Shown one piece after another: positions 31,092-40,541 of a stretch of 49,339 nucleotides of DNA. Made by a program: the position numbers and the translations under genes. The stretch covers positions 1-49,339 of the forward strand of contig CALLLI010000205.1 in NCBI GenBank assembly GCA_938082635.1, read 5' to 3'. Below the pieces are notes generated by a model. It made no database searches and had not been told where the DNA came from. It worked only from the letters and a program-made list of their open reading frames with translations. How positions within the stretch are numbered: the first letter of the stretch is position 1; each line of letters begins with the position of its first letter. The DNA comes from an uncultured Verrucomicrobiales bacterium. Lineage in GTDB: Bacteria; Verrucomicrobiota; Verrucomicrobiia; Verrucomicrobiales; DEV007.

Positions 31092-32396
31092 ATGCGATCT
31101 TCAGTTTACATCATTGCGGCCATGGTCGTTTCCTTTGTTTCCGGGACTCTCGGACAGTCACCTAATGTTGTGTTGATCATGGCAGACGACTTGGGCTATC
31201 ATGATTTGTCGGGCTATGGCCACCCGAAGATCAAGACCCCTGTGCTGGACCAACTGGCCCAGGACGGTGTGAAACTAACAAGTTTTTATGCCGGTGCGAC
31301 AGTGTGCACGCCATCGCGCATGGCCTTGCTCACGGGTGCTTATCCCTCGCGGCTGGGATGGAAGCAGGGGGTCATCGGGTATCTCATGAAGCCCGGTGCA
31401 GGCTTGCGTTCTGACGCGCTCACGATGGCGGAAGTGTTTAAGTCAGAGGGGTATGCCACCGCCATGTTTGGCAAATGGCACCTTGGTGATGAGTCTCCCA
31501 TGCTTCCAGGTGAGCAAGGGTTTGATGACACGTACTACATCAAGCGCAGCAACAACCAGACAACGCAGCTCTGGCGAAACGTGACTCTAGCAGAAGATCC
31601 ATTTGATAACCGTCAGTTGACCAAAAAGTTCACGGATGAGGCCGTGCGCTTTGTTCGGGAGCACAAGGAGGCGCCGTTCTTTCTCTACCTGCCGTTCACA
31701 GCTCCGCACTTTCCTGTAGAAGCGCACCCGGATTGGAAAGGAGAGTCTGCTTACGGAGTCTACGGCGATGTCGTTGAAGAAATGGACGGCCGGATAGGCG
31801 AGATTCTAGAGACTCTTGAGAAAGAGAAACTCTCCGAGAAGACGATTGTCGTCTTTCTGTCAGATAACGGGCCCGAACCGCTGACCAAAGAATCCAAGGC
31901 GCTGCCCTACCGAGGTAAGAAATGGTCCGCATTGGAGGGTGGCACTAGAGTGCCTTGCATCGTCCGGTATCCAGAGGTGCTTCCGAAAGGAGAGACATGT
32001 GATGCCATGATCGCTGCCATGGATCTCTTTCCAACCCTTGCTAGAGCTTGCGGTATTGATTTGAAGAAGCACACGACCGGAAGCCCTGTCATCGATGGCG
32101 TGAATGTGTGGGAGACGCTGTTAGGTAAATCTGGTCAGACGTACCCTCGCGAAGACCTCCTCTATTGGCACGGAAAGGAGGGCTTCCGTGCCATTCGCCA
32201 AGGGACTTGGAAACTCTTCCTCACTGAAGTACCTAAGCTCTACGACCTGGCAAACGATGTCGAGGAACTCAATGATCTCAGTGCACTGCATCCTGAAAGA
32301 GTGCGCGCGATGCGCGCTCTTGCCGCGCGGAGGCTGGCCGAGCTTACTGAGGTGCCTCGTCCTTTGCGAGGCGAGCTGCCAGGCGAATCGCGCTGA
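31092..32396 (+). CDS. Secreted sulfatase (type I)
   Basis: This 434-residue protein is a formylglycine-dependent sulfatase that removes sulfate esters from polymers or lipids, exported by a signal peptide (residues 1-21). The maturation motif is CTPSR at 72-76 with MALLTG after it. The metal-binding ADD pair lies at 31-33, and FGKWHLG and SDNGPE hold further active-site residues. It is of normal length for the small class. Its last 53 bases overlap the 3' end of pdxA on the other strand. The sulfated substrate is not evident. Confidence 0.93.
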   Translation: MRSSVYIIAAMVVSFVSGTLGQSPNVVLIMADDLGYHDLSGYGHPKIKTPVLDQLAQDGVKLTSFYAGATVCTPSRMALLTGAYPSRLGWKQGVIGYLMKPGAGLRSDALTMAEVFKSEGYATAMFGKWHLGDESPMLPGEQGFDDTYYIKRSNNQTTQLWRNVTLAEDPFDNRQLTKKFTDEAVRFVREHKEAPFFLYLPFTAPHFPVEAHPDWKGESAYGVYGDVVEEMDGRIGEILETLEKEKLSEKTIVVFLSDNGPEPLTKESKALPYRGKKWSALEGGTRVPCIVRYPEVLPKGETCDAMIAAMDLFPTLARACGIDLKKHTTGSPVIDGVNVWETLLGKSGQTYPREDLLYWHGKEGFRAIRQGTWKLFLTEVPKLYDLANDVEELNDLSALHPERVRAMRALAARRLAELTEVPRPLRGELPGESR

Positions 32397-33324
32397 AGAG
32401 GCTGCCAGGATTAGCTTTGCCTTGCCAGGCGATATCGAGGGCCGTTCCGTGGTCGACACTGGTCCGAATGATAGGTAGGCCGAGCGTCGTGTTGACTGCG
32501 CAATCGAAGGCGAGGGCCTTCACGGGGATGTGGCCTTGGTCGTGGTACATACAGACGACGGCGTCCGTTGTAGCACGTTTGGCGGGCACGAAGACGGTGT
32601 CTGGGGATAATGGGCCTTCGACGTTCATGCCGGCTTGGCGTGCTGCTTCGATTGCCGGGGCAATGATTTGTTCTTCTTCACGATCTCCGAAGAGGCCGTG
32701 TTCACCTGCATGGGGATTGAGTCCGCAGACCACAATGTGAGGTGCTTTTCCATCGATCTTTGTTAGGCTTTCGTGGGTGAGTTCGATGACTTCAAGAATT
32801 CGTGCCTGTGTGAGGAGATCGGGGACTTCGGCGTAACCGACATGGACCGTGACGAAGGTGCACGTGATCGGTTCGGAATATTGCATCATGCACCAGCGAT
32901 CTGAGGCAGACCGCTCGGCAAAGATCTCTGTGTGGCCGGGGTGACGGATGCCGGCTGCATGAAGGGCTTCCTTGTTGACCGGTGCGGTGACGACGGCGGC
33001 AATATCCTTGTTCAAGGCGGCGTCGATGGCAGCTTGAATGTAAGCGTGGCTGGCAGACCCGGTGACTCTATTCGCAATGCCTGGAGTGACACCAGAGACA
33101 TCGATGTTAGGAAAGTCGATGACGCGATCGTCTGTTGGATCGAATGGGAGTCCGGTGGCTTCGGCAACTCGCTGGAGAATCGTCTGATGTCCGTAGACGC
33201 GTAGTTCGCATTCAGAGGTGAGGCTTTCCTCGGCCAAGGCGCGGAGGCAAATCTCAGGGCCCACGCCTGCAGGGTCTCCCATCGTGATGGCGATGATTGG
33301 ACGGTCCTGAGATGGGGCGCGCAT
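32344..33324 (-). CDS. pdxA: 4-hydroxythreonine-4-phosphate dehydrogenase
   Basis: PdxA oxidises 4-phosphohydroxy-L-threonine in vitamin B6 synthesis. The 326-residue protein begins with ITMGDPAGVGPEI (residues 13-25) and contains HPGHTEIFAE, GLNPHAGEHGLFG and CMYHDQGHIPVK, whose histidines bind metal. It ends with PIIRTSVDHGTALDIA. The start ATG is 60 bp from queF, which is divergent. The convergent 53-bp overlap with the sulfatase gene means the two 3' ends pair. Confidence 0.95.
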   Translation of the reverse strand: MRAPSQDRPIIAITMGDPAGVGPEICLRALAEESLTSECELRVYGHQTILQRVAEATGLPFDPTDDRVIDFPNIDVSGVTPGIANRVTGSASHAYIQAAIDAALNKDIAAVVTAPVNKEALHAAGIRHPGHTEIFAERSASDRWCMMQYSEPITCTFVTVHVGYAEVPDLLTQARILEVIELTHESLTKIDGKAPHIVVCGLNPHAGEHGLFGDREEEQIIAPAIEAARQAGMNVEGPLSPDTVFVPAKRATTDAVVCMYHDQGHIPVKALAFDCAVNTTLGLPIIRTSVDHGTALDIAWQGKANPGSLFSAIRLAARLAKDEAPQ

Positions 33325-33349
33325 AGCGAAATGAGCGTGATCGTGATCC

Positions 33350-33378
33350 TTGCCAAACGCAACAGGTGACCGAATGCT
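33350..33378 (+). promoter_or_regulatory. Candidate promoter of queF
   Basis: TTGCCA at 33350-33355 and AATGCT at 33373-33378, 17 bases apart, lie so close to the queF ATG (33385) that transcription would start at the start codon. The -10 matches the consensus at only three positions. Confidence 0.28.
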
Positions 33379-33384
33379 TCCTGC

Positions 33385-33813
33385 ATGAAATCGGATGCTG
33401 ATTCCAAATCAAAGGAACTGACCCTGCTCGGACGTTCAGAGATCTCCCTTCCTGCGAGCCCTTCGCGCGAGACCTTGGAGGTGTTTCCCAATCGCAATCG
33501 CAGCAGAGATTACTGGATAGAGCTGGATTGTCCGGAGTTTAGCTCACTCTGCCCAGTGACCGGGCAGCCAGACACCGCGCATGTCGTCATTCGCTACGTG
33601 CCCGACGAGCACTGCGTCGAAACGAAGTCTCTCAAGTATTACTTAGCATCCTATCGCAATGAACCACGTTTCAATGAAGATATCATCAATGGCATTGCCG
33701 ATGATCTCATCGCCGTGTGTGCGCCGCGTCAGCTTTCGATTACGGGAGCCTTCTCCGCACGCGGAGGTATCAGTCTGACGGTGACGATTGATCATCCTCA
33801 GGAGGAGGCGTGA
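33385..33813 (+). CDS. queF: NADPH-dependent 7-cyano-7-deazaguanine reductase (short form)
   Basis: QueF reduces preQ0 to preQ1 in queuosine synthesis. The 142 residues fit the short unimodular type. Catalytic Cys56 and Asp63 are seen in SLCPVTGQPD, and the QueF motif ETKSLKYYL lies at 79-87. The C-terminal region keeps the conserved GAFSARGG-type loop near the end. The final 44 bases overlap the convergent DUF1444-like gene. No other queuosine genes are seen here. Confidence 0.93.
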   Translation: MKSDADSKSKELTLLGRSEISLPASPSRETLEVFPNRNRSRDYWIELDCPEFSSLCPVTGQPDTAHVVIRYVPDEHCVETKSLKYYLASYRNEPRFNEDIINGIADDLIAVCAPRQLSITGAFSARGGISLTVTIDHPQEEA

Positions 33814-34612
33814 TGATAGTCGACGCCTGCTCGTGGATATTCCCTTCGGAATTCCTAACGAATACCGATGACGAAAGTGGGTAAGGACGCTCGCTGCTGT
33901 CAGCGATGATCTGAGAGGCGATCTGTTGGTGGAAGCTCTCTTCGCAATCAAGGCGCCAGCAAATGAGGAAGTCGCGGTTTGGAATGGCAAAGCGAAACGT
34001 CTCGCCCAAGTGCTGAGAGAGAAAGGCCTGGAAGGTCGGTATTAGGATGCGAGCGGCATCATAGCCATCGCCGCTGGTGACCGCGATGAAGACGTCTTTG
34101 TCTGCACCTGCCAGCTGGAGCTGCACAGACTGTGTGAGCTCTTCCAGATTCTTCTGAGCCTGGTCGAACAAATCATCCGCAGCGACATCCCAGCGTTGAA
34201 GATCGATCTCACGTAGGTACATGTAAGTCTCGGGGAAGTCTGCCACGAGACCGACACTTACTTCGTTGCTGAGCGGGAAAGAGATCAGGCGGAGAGGCGC
34301 GCTTTCCACATACTCGGCGGGCATGACTTGAGGGTAGAGCCGGTCTTTCACATCCTCGTGGCTCAGGTCATCGATCTTTGGGATGGCCGCAGATAGGAGT
34401 TGTCCGAAATGACGTTCCACAAGCCCGCGCAGATCTTCGTCGGGGTGATCGGAAAGGTTGTAGTTGGCGCGGATGTTCTGCAGGCTGACTTGCTGTTCAT
34501 CAGCTAGAACGACGTCGACCGCTTCAGGGTGTTCGACGAGAGTGAGATTGGGATAGAGTTCTTGGGCGAGTTCGATAACGCGCTGGCGGAAAGTTTCAGG
34601 ATCTTCGTTCAT
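33770..34612 (-). CDS. DUF1444 (YtpQ)-like protein
   Basis: A 280-residue cytoplasmic protein if the ATG at 34612 is used; an earlier in-frame start at 34660 overlaps the cupin gene. It resembles DUF1444 (YtpQ of Bacillus) in overall layout: an N-terminal helix pair, the VDVVLADEQQVSL strand-turn near 45, and a C-terminal region with DFLICWR. No catalytic residues are obvious. Function is unknown. It is co-directional with the cupin gene upstream and its 3' end overlaps queF. Confidence 0.7.
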   Translation of the reverse strand: MNEDPETFRQRVIELAQELYPNLTLVEHPEAVDVVLADEQQVSLQNIRANYNLSDHPDEDLRGLVERHFGQLLSAAIPKIDDLSHEDVKDRLYPQVMPAEYVESAPLRLISFPLSNEVSVGLVADFPETYMYLREIDLQRWDVAADDLFDQAQKNLEELTQSVQLQLAGADKDVFIAVTSGDGYDAARILIPTFQAFLSQHLGETFRFAIPNRDFLICWRLDCEESFHQQIASQIIADSSERPYPLSSSVFVRNSEGNIHEQASTIITPPPEDDQSSPSD

Positions 34613-34631
34613 GAAAAGTGTAGAGGGATGA

Positions 34632-34973
34632 TTAGTCAAACCACTCGTCGGTCGGGTCAAATGCGGGGATAGGTACGTTGAGAATCTTCAGCTTGCCCAT
34701 GGCGCGGTGACGGCAACCCGGCTTGATAAAGATGGCTGTTTCAGGTTTGAGTGGATGAATTTCCCCATCGAGCTCGATGTGCCCTTCACCTTCAATCACA
34801 TAGTAGATCTCAGTCATCTTCTTGTGGTAGTGGGTTTGACTGTCTTCCTTAATCGTCACCACATGCATGGTGGCAAGGTCATTCTCGGGTGAGGCAAAGG
34901 CGCGCTTCGCTTCGCCGCACGGACATGGCACTGCTGCGATATCGGAGAACTCGGCGATCATGTAGTTGGACAT
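34632..34973 (-). CDS. Single cupin-domain protein
   Basis: This 113-residue protein is one beta-barrel cupin. The metal-binding motifs are visible: THYHKKMTEIYYVIEGEG (two His and a Glu, near residues 47-64) and KPGCRHRAMG with the last His. A CPCGEAKRAF stretch near the N-terminus holds two cysteines. Small metal-dependent sugar isomerases, oxygenases and sensors share this fold, so the substrate cannot be told. I prefer ATG 34973 with its aaagg upstream to an ATG at 34997. Confidence 0.85.
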   Translation of the reverse strand: MSNYMIAEFSDIAAVPCPCGEAKRAFASPENDLATMHVVTIKEDSQTHYHKKMTEIYYVIEGEGHIELDGEIHPLKPETAIFIKPGCRHRAMGKLKILNVPIPAFDPTDEWFD

Positions 34974-35015
34974 GCCTTTAGGAAAGCGTGCTTTCACTGT
35001 GCCGACAAGGCTTCG

Positions 35016-35315
35016 CTAGGGATTCTCGCGTTGCCACCAGTCCGGTTCACGTTCCCACGAGGTCTTCTTGGAATCATTCCCCGTCGTCTTGCTCGAGGGT
35101 TCTGGCTTTATGGGGGGCTCGTTGTCCAGAAGTTGGTTGAAGGCCATCGCTTCTTCCTCCTGAGCCAACCTTTCGCGCTGGCGGAAGTGACGTGCCACAA
35201 GCGCCACGGCACCAAGAACCATGAAGAGCATGAGGATAAGCGTGATAGCGAATCCATCAGCGATATCAAAAGGAACCTGAGTAGGCATGCCGTGCTGACC
35301 GATGAGAGTAGGCAT
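35016..35315 (-). CDS. Small single-pass membrane protein of unknown function
   Basis: I do not recognise this 99-residue protein. It has one clear transmembrane helix (about residues 20-42), then a charged stretch (HFRQRERLAQEEE), and a polar tail ending in WEREPDWWQRENP. It sits in a compact minus-strand set between the GNAT gene (12 bp upstream) and the cupin gene, suggesting an operon. Confidence 0.65.
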   Translation of the reverse strand: MPTLIGQHGMPTQVPFDIADGFAITLILMLFMVLGAVALVARHFRQRERLAQEEEAMAFNQLLDNEPPIKPEPSSKTTGNDSKKTSWEREPDWWQRENP

Positions 35316-35326
35316 GTCTGCAAGAG

Positions 35327-35818
35327 TTAGGAGCCGTCACCTCCCTTTGCGATGACTTGCCGCATGGGGACCATGTTAGATTCGAAGAAGCCATGTTTAG
35401 CAAAGAATTTGCGAGACTCTTGGACCACGCGATCTGTAAGGAGGGTGATTCGCAAAAAACCACGTCGTTTGGCGAACTCACTGACATGATTGATAAGGCG
35501 GCTCCCGTGTCCGTGGCGTCGATGATCAGGATGCACGATGCAGTCTTCTAGCAGGATGACCATGCCGCCTTCGGCCGTGCTGATGGTGAACAGTAGGTTG
35601 ACCATGGCCACGATCTTGTGCTCGCTGCGAATGACAAAGATGCGACCCCGGTTTGGCTGTTCCAGGATCAGCTTGAGTCCATGTGTCTGCTTGCGCTGGT
35701 CAGGTTGAAAGTCTTCTTCGAGACGGAAGAGTTCCATGACGAGCTCGACAAGATCATCGAGATCCTCTAGCGTTGCAGGATCGATCCGCAGGTTCTGGGC
35801 TTCGTTTTCTGAGCTCAT
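35327..35818 (-). CDS. GNAT-family N-acetyltransferase
   Basis: This 163-residue protein has the GNAT fold that transfers an acetyl group from acetyl-CoA to an amine. The acetyl-CoA pyrophosphate loop is VHPDHRRHGHGSRL (motif A, near residues 95-108), followed by a helix. The C-terminal FFAKHGFFESNMVPMRQ is typical of motif B. I chose ATG 35818 because the family's first beta strand begins near it; an in-frame ATG at 35839 is possible. Its substrate is unknown. Confidence 0.85.
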   Translation of the reverse strand: MSSENEAQNLRIDPATLEDLDDLVELVMELFRLEEDFQPDQRKQTHGLKLILEQPNRGRIFVIRSEHKIVAMVNLLFTISTAEGGMVILLEDCIVHPDHRRHGHGSRLINHVSEFAKRRGFLRITLLTDRVVQESRKFFAKHGFFESNMVPMRQVIAKGGDGS

Positions 35819-35957
35819 GATAAGTGAGTTTCTAGTCACGCAGGATGCGGGCCAGGATGGAGTCTATCGCAGATGAGCAGGGTGAAAGAAAGCATGAATC
35901 CAATGAATAGTGGAGCTTCCGAACTGGTCTAATGTGGGTATCCAATACTTACCTATT

Positions 35958-36320
35958 ATGAAAAGAATCCTCAATTTCCTCATCGGTAGCCTAGGTGCCT
36001 TGGCACTCCTTGCAGTCTTCGGCCCTTCAGACGCTGCTGCGCAGCAGTGCCGCACCTCAAGTTCATATGGCTATAGCAGCGGCCACGGCCGTCACTACAC
36101 GCCATCCTATCAGACGCAGCGCCGCTATGCGACACCGGTCCGTCGTAGTCGAGGCTACACCTCCGCTCGCATTGTGGTCCATCCACACTACGGCAATGGC
36201 TCGATCTATTATCGTGGTACCAGCCAAGCCTACCCTCAGCAACGCTACTATCGCGCGCCCCGTCAGACGACTCGGCGCTACACAACGACGCGTTCACGCG
36301 GACGTTGTTACCGTCGCTAG
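35958..36320 (+). CDS. Small exported Arg/Tyr-rich protein
   Basis: I do not recognise this 120-residue protein. It has a signal peptide (residues 1-28, cleavage likely after AAA) and a mature part rich in Arg, Tyr, Ser and Thr with repeated YSSG, RRY and TTRR patterns. Two cysteines stand near the two ends of the mature part (residue 31 and close to the C-terminus) and could form a disulfide. Its strongly basic charge suggests a cell-wall or nucleic-acid-binding role, which is only a guess. It is followed by a strong terminator. Confidence 0.65.
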   Translation: MKRILNFLIGSLGALALLAVFGPSDAAAQQCRTSSSYGYSSGHGRHYTPSYQTQRRYATPVRRSRGYTSARIVVHPHYGNGSIYYRGTSQAYPQQRYYRAPRQTTRRYTTTRSRGRCYRR

Positions 36321-36351
36321 CTCGATTGTTTAATGAATGTTAGTTGTGAGG

Positions 36352-36380
36352 CGGGCTCTCTGGAAACAGAGAGCCCGTTT
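36352..36380 (+). terminator. Rho-independent terminator (possibly bidirectional)
   Basis: A perfect 10-bp stem (36352-36361 with 36368-36377) with a 6-base loop is followed by TTT on the plus strand. It lies between the small exported gene and the convergent esterase gene, whose stop is only 5 bp away, so it may serve both. Confidence 0.8.
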
Positions 36381-36385
36381 CGCGT

Positions 36386-38311
36386 TTAGAATGATTCATT
36401 CAAGAGGAGCAGGGAATCGACGTCACCATACTTCACGGCGCCCGGGACAAACCACGAATCATCCAGTGTGCTTACTTTAGCGAAGCGCATGTCACCGAGA
36501 CTGACGTTTGCCTCTCCGGTGAAAGCTTGTGCCCTGAGGAGATACCGCGTTGCCAGTGCGATTGCGGCACCACCTTCGTTGCCGTGCAGATGTACTTTAG
36601 TAACGTCCCAATCATCTGATAGCTGACGCATGCCTTTCACCACGGTGAGCATGTCGTGTACTCGCCGAGCAAAGGTCGTCGGATTGTAGCCGAACGTGTA
36701 GGCCGAGGCCTCTGGTCGATTCATGGTGGCTTTGGAGACGTCATCTGTGAACGTCACGAGCGCGAACCCATCCTGAATGAACTTGGCACTGTTAGGAAAA
36801 GTCTCCGCCTCATCTGGAGAAGCCCAGCGTAAGATCACCTCTCCATTCCAGTCTTCAGAATACAGGTAACGGACGTGGACTGACTCGTCGTGAGCCATGG
36901 AAGTCATGGTGCCTTCCATGAGTAGGTAGTCTGTCGCCTTCTCCTTCAAGGTGAGTTCATGGCTTACCTGTCCTACCTCATCCCATGAACGCCCTATCAT
37001 GGTTTCCCAGGCGCCGCCGACCAGATCGACGTAGTCTGCAGCTGCTTGAGCGTTGTCTGCCATGCGTGCGCGGAGGGTTGCGAGTTGGAGATCGCTGTCA
37101 TTCGCCCACCAATCCAGTAGAGCCGCCTCATGGGAAGCTCCGCGAAAGGATGGGGCGGGATGGGCTGCCGTCCACACGCCCATGTCGTCTTTGGAAAGAG
37201 GTTTGAACGGGCGTTCTTTGATTGGCGTTCCATGGCCGAGTTGGAAATGTTTGTTCACAAAGCCATACATGGCTTGTCGCGAGACGGCGTTGAAGTTGTG
37301 CTCGAAGTTGAGGAATGGAAAAACGTCGAAATGATCTCGTTTCCCCAGCATCGAGTAGAGCTGCTTTAGTTGAGGCTTTCCTTTGGTCTCAATCTCGACG
37401 GTCCAGTCATCGGCACCGGTGATTCCTAGTGGCCTCGGCGCCGCGAGGGCTGCGAGATCGATATTTCCAGCGCCCACTCGGAGGTAGTTTGCATTCTCGC
37501 ACACACACCCGCCTTGCATGGCAGTCGATACCATCACTGCGGGAAAGAGGAGGTCAGGGCGATCGTCTATAGATCCTAACACAAAGGTTTGTGTGCCGCC
37601 ACCGCTTGCGCCCGTCACTCCGATCCGGTCATGATCAATGCCAGGAAGTCCTTCAAGGAAATCTAGGGCTCGAATGGAATTGAAGGTTTGGATGCCCATG
37701 AGGTTCTGTTGGCGCAGCTCTGCCGTGACGCTAAAGAGTCCATTCTCAGGCATGGAACTCTTACGATGATCTAGCTGAATGCTGTCGGCATACCCAACCA
37801 TGTCATAGTGAAACACCACGCAACCCATGCGGGCGAGTTGCACACAGCGAGCCTGCAAGGGATGGCGGCCTGACGGAAACTCCTCGGCCCCGGTTTCTAA
37901 TTCTTTAGCAAACTTGTCTCCGTGATCATGGTAGCGGCCGTTCGTCCAATGGCCATGCGGGCAGAGAATGCCGGGAATTTTCTGGCCACGTTTGATGTTT
38001 TTCGGGCGATACAGACTTCCACTGACATAATGGCCAGGAAAGGATTCGAAACTGACTTTCTCGACCGTGTAATCATCGCGCTCGACTAGCCCATGCACCA
38101 CTGGGTGGAGTGGGTGCTTTGTCGGCATCGGCCAGAGCCCTGTGGCCACGAGGACCTGTTGGCGCATCGAAGCAGCGCGCGTTTCCCAAGCCTCTGGCGA
38201 AGACACTTCGCGAAAGGGGTGATAACTGTCCTTTGAGCGGAGTTCAGAATCTTTGGCCTCAAGCGCGGTGACGAGAAGCGTGATAAGAATAGGGAGTATC
38301 CAGCGTTGCAT
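36386..38311 (-). CDS. Exported alpha/beta-hydrolase (acetylxylan-esterase-like)
   Basis: This 641-residue protein has a signal peptide (residues 1-19) and an alpha/beta-hydrolase domain. The oxyanion-type PHGHW is at 118-122, the nucleophile Ser236 in GVTGASGGG, and a likely acid/base region around GADDW and EHNFN. The C-terminal about 250 residues form a second domain with no motif I recognise. Such two-domain proteins in PVC bacteria act on acylated polysaccharides. It is convergent with the small exported gene. Confidence 0.82.
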   Translation of the reverse strand: MQRWILPILITLLVTALEAKDSELRSKDSYHPFREVSSPEAWETRAASMRQQVLVATGLWPMPTKHPLHPVVHGLVERDDYTVEKVSFESFPGHYVSGSLYRPKNIKRGQKIPGILCPHGHWTNGRYHDHGDKFAKELETGAEEFPSGRHPLQARCVQLARMGCVVFHYDMVGYADSIQLDHRKSSMPENGLFSVTAELRQQNLMGIQTFNSIRALDFLEGLPGIDHDRIGVTGASGGGTQTFVLGSIDDRPDLLFPAVMVSTAMQGGCVCENANYLRVGAGNIDLAALAAPRPLGITGADDWTVEIETKGKPQLKQLYSMLGKRDHFDVFPFLNFEHNFNAVSRQAMYGFVNKHFQLGHGTPIKERPFKPLSKDDMGVWTAAHPAPSFRGASHEAALLDWWANDSDLQLATLRARMADNAQAAADYVDLVGGAWETMIGRSWDEVGQVSHELTLKEKATDYLLMEGTMTSMAHDESVHVRYLYSEDWNGEVILRWASPDEAETFPNSAKFIQDGFALVTFTDDVSKATMNRPEASAYTFGYNPTTFARRVHDMLTVVKGMRQLSDDWDVTKVHLHGNEGGAAIALATRYLLRAQAFTGEANVSLGDMRFAKVSTLDDSWFVPGAVKYGDVDSLLLLNESF

Positions 38312-38342
38312 CCCTCCATTTAAGGGAGTGGAAGCCCGGTTG

Positions 38343-40541
38343 TCACTCCAAAGGACGCAGATCGAGATGCCCGCGTTTCTGCTCCACCCGGAAGAGCACC
38401 GCCTCGAACTGGTCTCCTACCTGGTAGGTCTTTCCTTTCTTCGTCGAGACACACAATTGTCGCGCATCATAGCGATAGTGGCCCTCACCAGGTAGATCGG
38501 CCATCCGAATGAGCCCACGGGTCGCGAAGCCAAGCATTTCTACAAAGAGGCCCATGCGAGACACTTCCGTCACGACGACCTCGAACCGAGGGGGCGGGAC
38601 ATCGCGACTGCGTCGTTCGAAATACTCCATCACCTTGAGACGCTTCGTGTCCTGCTCTGCTTCTGCCGCTAGGCGCTCTGTCCTGCTGAGATGCTGGCCG
38701 AGTTCGCTCATCTCTCCGTAGGACGGCGTAGGCGTCTGATCTTCTTTCACTAGCAAACGTCTTAGAATGCGATGCACGACCAAGTCGGTGTAACGTCGGA
38801 TGGGGCTTGTGAAATGCGTGTAGTGAACCTTAGCCAGCCCATAGTGGCCTAACGAATCGGCGTGGTAGGCGGCGCGTTTCATGCTTTTGAGCAAGCCCAG
38901 TTTCAAGACATACTCCGAAGGATGACCGCGCATTGCCTTCAGAAGACGCTGGAGGTTGGCGCGATGCGTCAGATCCCCGACTTGAAAGCCGTGGCGACTT
39001 GCGGATTCACGAAATTCTAGCAGCTTCTCCGGATCGGGATCTTCGTGTACCCGGTAGAGCGATGGCGTTGCCGCTTTCAGGATCGTTTCAGCGACGGCCT
39101 CATTGGCCGCGAGCATACACTCCTCGATAAGCTGGTGACTCTCGTCATTCTCCACCACCCGGATCTCGCGTGGTTTGCCCGCCTCATTGAGGATCACTTT
39201 CGTTTCCGGGAAATCGAGATCTAGGCTGCCCGAGGCGACGCGTCGCTTTCGCAGTAAAGACGCGAGTTTCCAGGCTCTTTGCAAACAAGCCGTGATCGTA
39301 TCGTCTGGCCCTCGCCCTTTGAGGCGATCATAGGCCTCTTCATAGGTCAGGCGTTGTTGGCTGCAGATCACCGCGGGGGCAAAGCGCGCAGCAAGACGAT
39401 TCCCGTTCGCATCGAAAGTCATGATCGCGCAGAAGGTGAGCCGATCTTCATCGGGACGTAGGCTGCAGATTCCATTACTGAGGGCCTCTGGAAGCATCGG
39501 CAGCACCCGATCTACCAGATACACACTGTTGCCACGTCGCTCTGCTTCCCGATCTAACACACTCCCTGGGGTGACGTAATGAGAGACATCCGCGATATGC
39601 ACCGCAAGTTCCCAACCGCCATCTTCTAGCGCTTTCACGGCGATGGCGTCATCGAAGTCGCGGGCATCGAAGGGATCGATCGTGAGCACTTCGGCTTCAC
39701 GCCAATCTTCGCGTCCTGCCAGGGCGTCTTCTGAAATGTCGCCAACGATGGCTTCTGCGACACGACTGACTGCTTCAGGGAACTCTGTAGGCAAGCCATG
39801 TTTGTGAATGATGGCTAACACATCCACGCCGGGAGCATCTGGACGTCCTAAGACCTTGAGCAAGGTGCCTTGAGGTGATTGCCCCAGGGATTCCCACGAG
39901 TCGATCCTGGCAAGCGCCTTGTGCCCAGACATCGCACCCTCCAAGGAGGCTCCAGGCAGATCGATCCGCTTTGGAAGTTGATCATCGTCCGGGGCCAACG
40001 TCACCCAACCCTCACCCGCAGTCAGGGTGCCGACGAGCTTGCGCGACGAGCGCTCGAGAACGTTGATCACTTCGCCCTCCAGGCGAGGTGGCTCTTCTTG
40101 GAAGCGTTGGCGCAGTTTCTCCTGTTTGTCCTTAGGGAGGTGTTTTAGCCAAGCTGGGGCTCCCTCGGCAGGTCTGCGTAAACGGATCATTACCCGGTCA
40201 CCCTCCAGCGCGGTGTCCTCGTGCCCCTGAGCGATCGGCAGCCGCTTTACGGCGACTTTGGGGCCGGCTCCCTCGGATTTAGCCACGATCAGTTCACCGC
40301 CGCGAGGGCGTTTGCGAAAGATTCCCACCAGGGTTTGGGCGCTTGATTCCTGAAGGACGTAGCGGCCTTTCTTGGCTTTCAGGACGGTTCCCACCTCCTC
40401 CAGCCGCTTGAGGCAGGCCCGGAGAAGGGGACGATCCTTGGACTCCAGCTCCAAAGCCCGCGAGAGCTCCGACTTGTTCTGGGGGCGATAATCCCTCTGC
40501 CGCAGGAGCTCGAGCAGTTTCTCTTCGATCAATTCGTTCAT
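38343..40541 (-). CDS. rnr: Ribonuclease R
   Basis: RNase R is a processive 3'-5' exoribonuclease of the RNB family. It has an N-terminal winged-helix (first about 60 residues), two cold-shock domains, the RNB domain with catalytic aspartates in DPFDARDFDDAI, an RYTDLVVHR block and a C-terminal S1 domain. It lacks the Lys-rich tail of E. coli RNase R. The ATG at 40541 fits the family's MNELIEEKLLELL-like opening and gives 732 residues. The frame is open to an ATG at 40619, and a TTGTAG/TAGCAT pair on the minus strand (about 40645-40667) could be its promoter. It is divergent from the pseudopilin gene. Confidence 0.95.
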   Translation of the reverse strand: MNELIEEKLLELLRQRDYRPQNKSELSRALELESKDRPLLRACLKRLEEVGTVLKAKKGRYVLQESSAQTLVGIFRKRPRGGELIVAKSEGAGPKVAVKRLPIAQGHEDTALEGDRVMIRLRRPAEGAPAWLKHLPKDKQEKLRQRFQEEPPRLEGEVINVLERSSRKLVGTLTAGEGWVTLAPDDDQLPKRIDLPGASLEGAMSGHKALARIDSWESLGQSPQGTLLKVLGRPDAPGVDVLAIIHKHGLPTEFPEAVSRVAEAIVGDISEDALAGREDWREAEVLTIDPFDARDFDDAIAVKALEDGGWELAVHIADVSHYVTPGSVLDREAERRGNSVYLVDRVLPMLPEALSNGICSLRPDEDRLTFCAIMTFDANGNRLAARFAPAVICSQQRLTYEEAYDRLKGRGPDDTITACLQRAWKLASLLRKRRVASGSLDLDFPETKVILNEAGKPREIRVVENDESHQLIEECMLAANEAVAETILKAATPSLYRVHEDPDPEKLLEFRESASRHGFQVGDLTHRANLQRLLKAMRGHPSEYVLKLGLLKSMKRAAYHADSLGHYGLAKVHYTHFTSPIRRYTDLVVHRILRRLLVKEDQTPTPSYGEMSELGQHLSRTERLAAEAEQDTKRLKVMEYFERRSRDVPPPRFEVVVTEVSRMGLFVEMLGFATRGLIRMADLPGEGHYRYDARQLCVSTKKGKTYQVGDQFEAVLFRVEQKRGHLDLRPLE

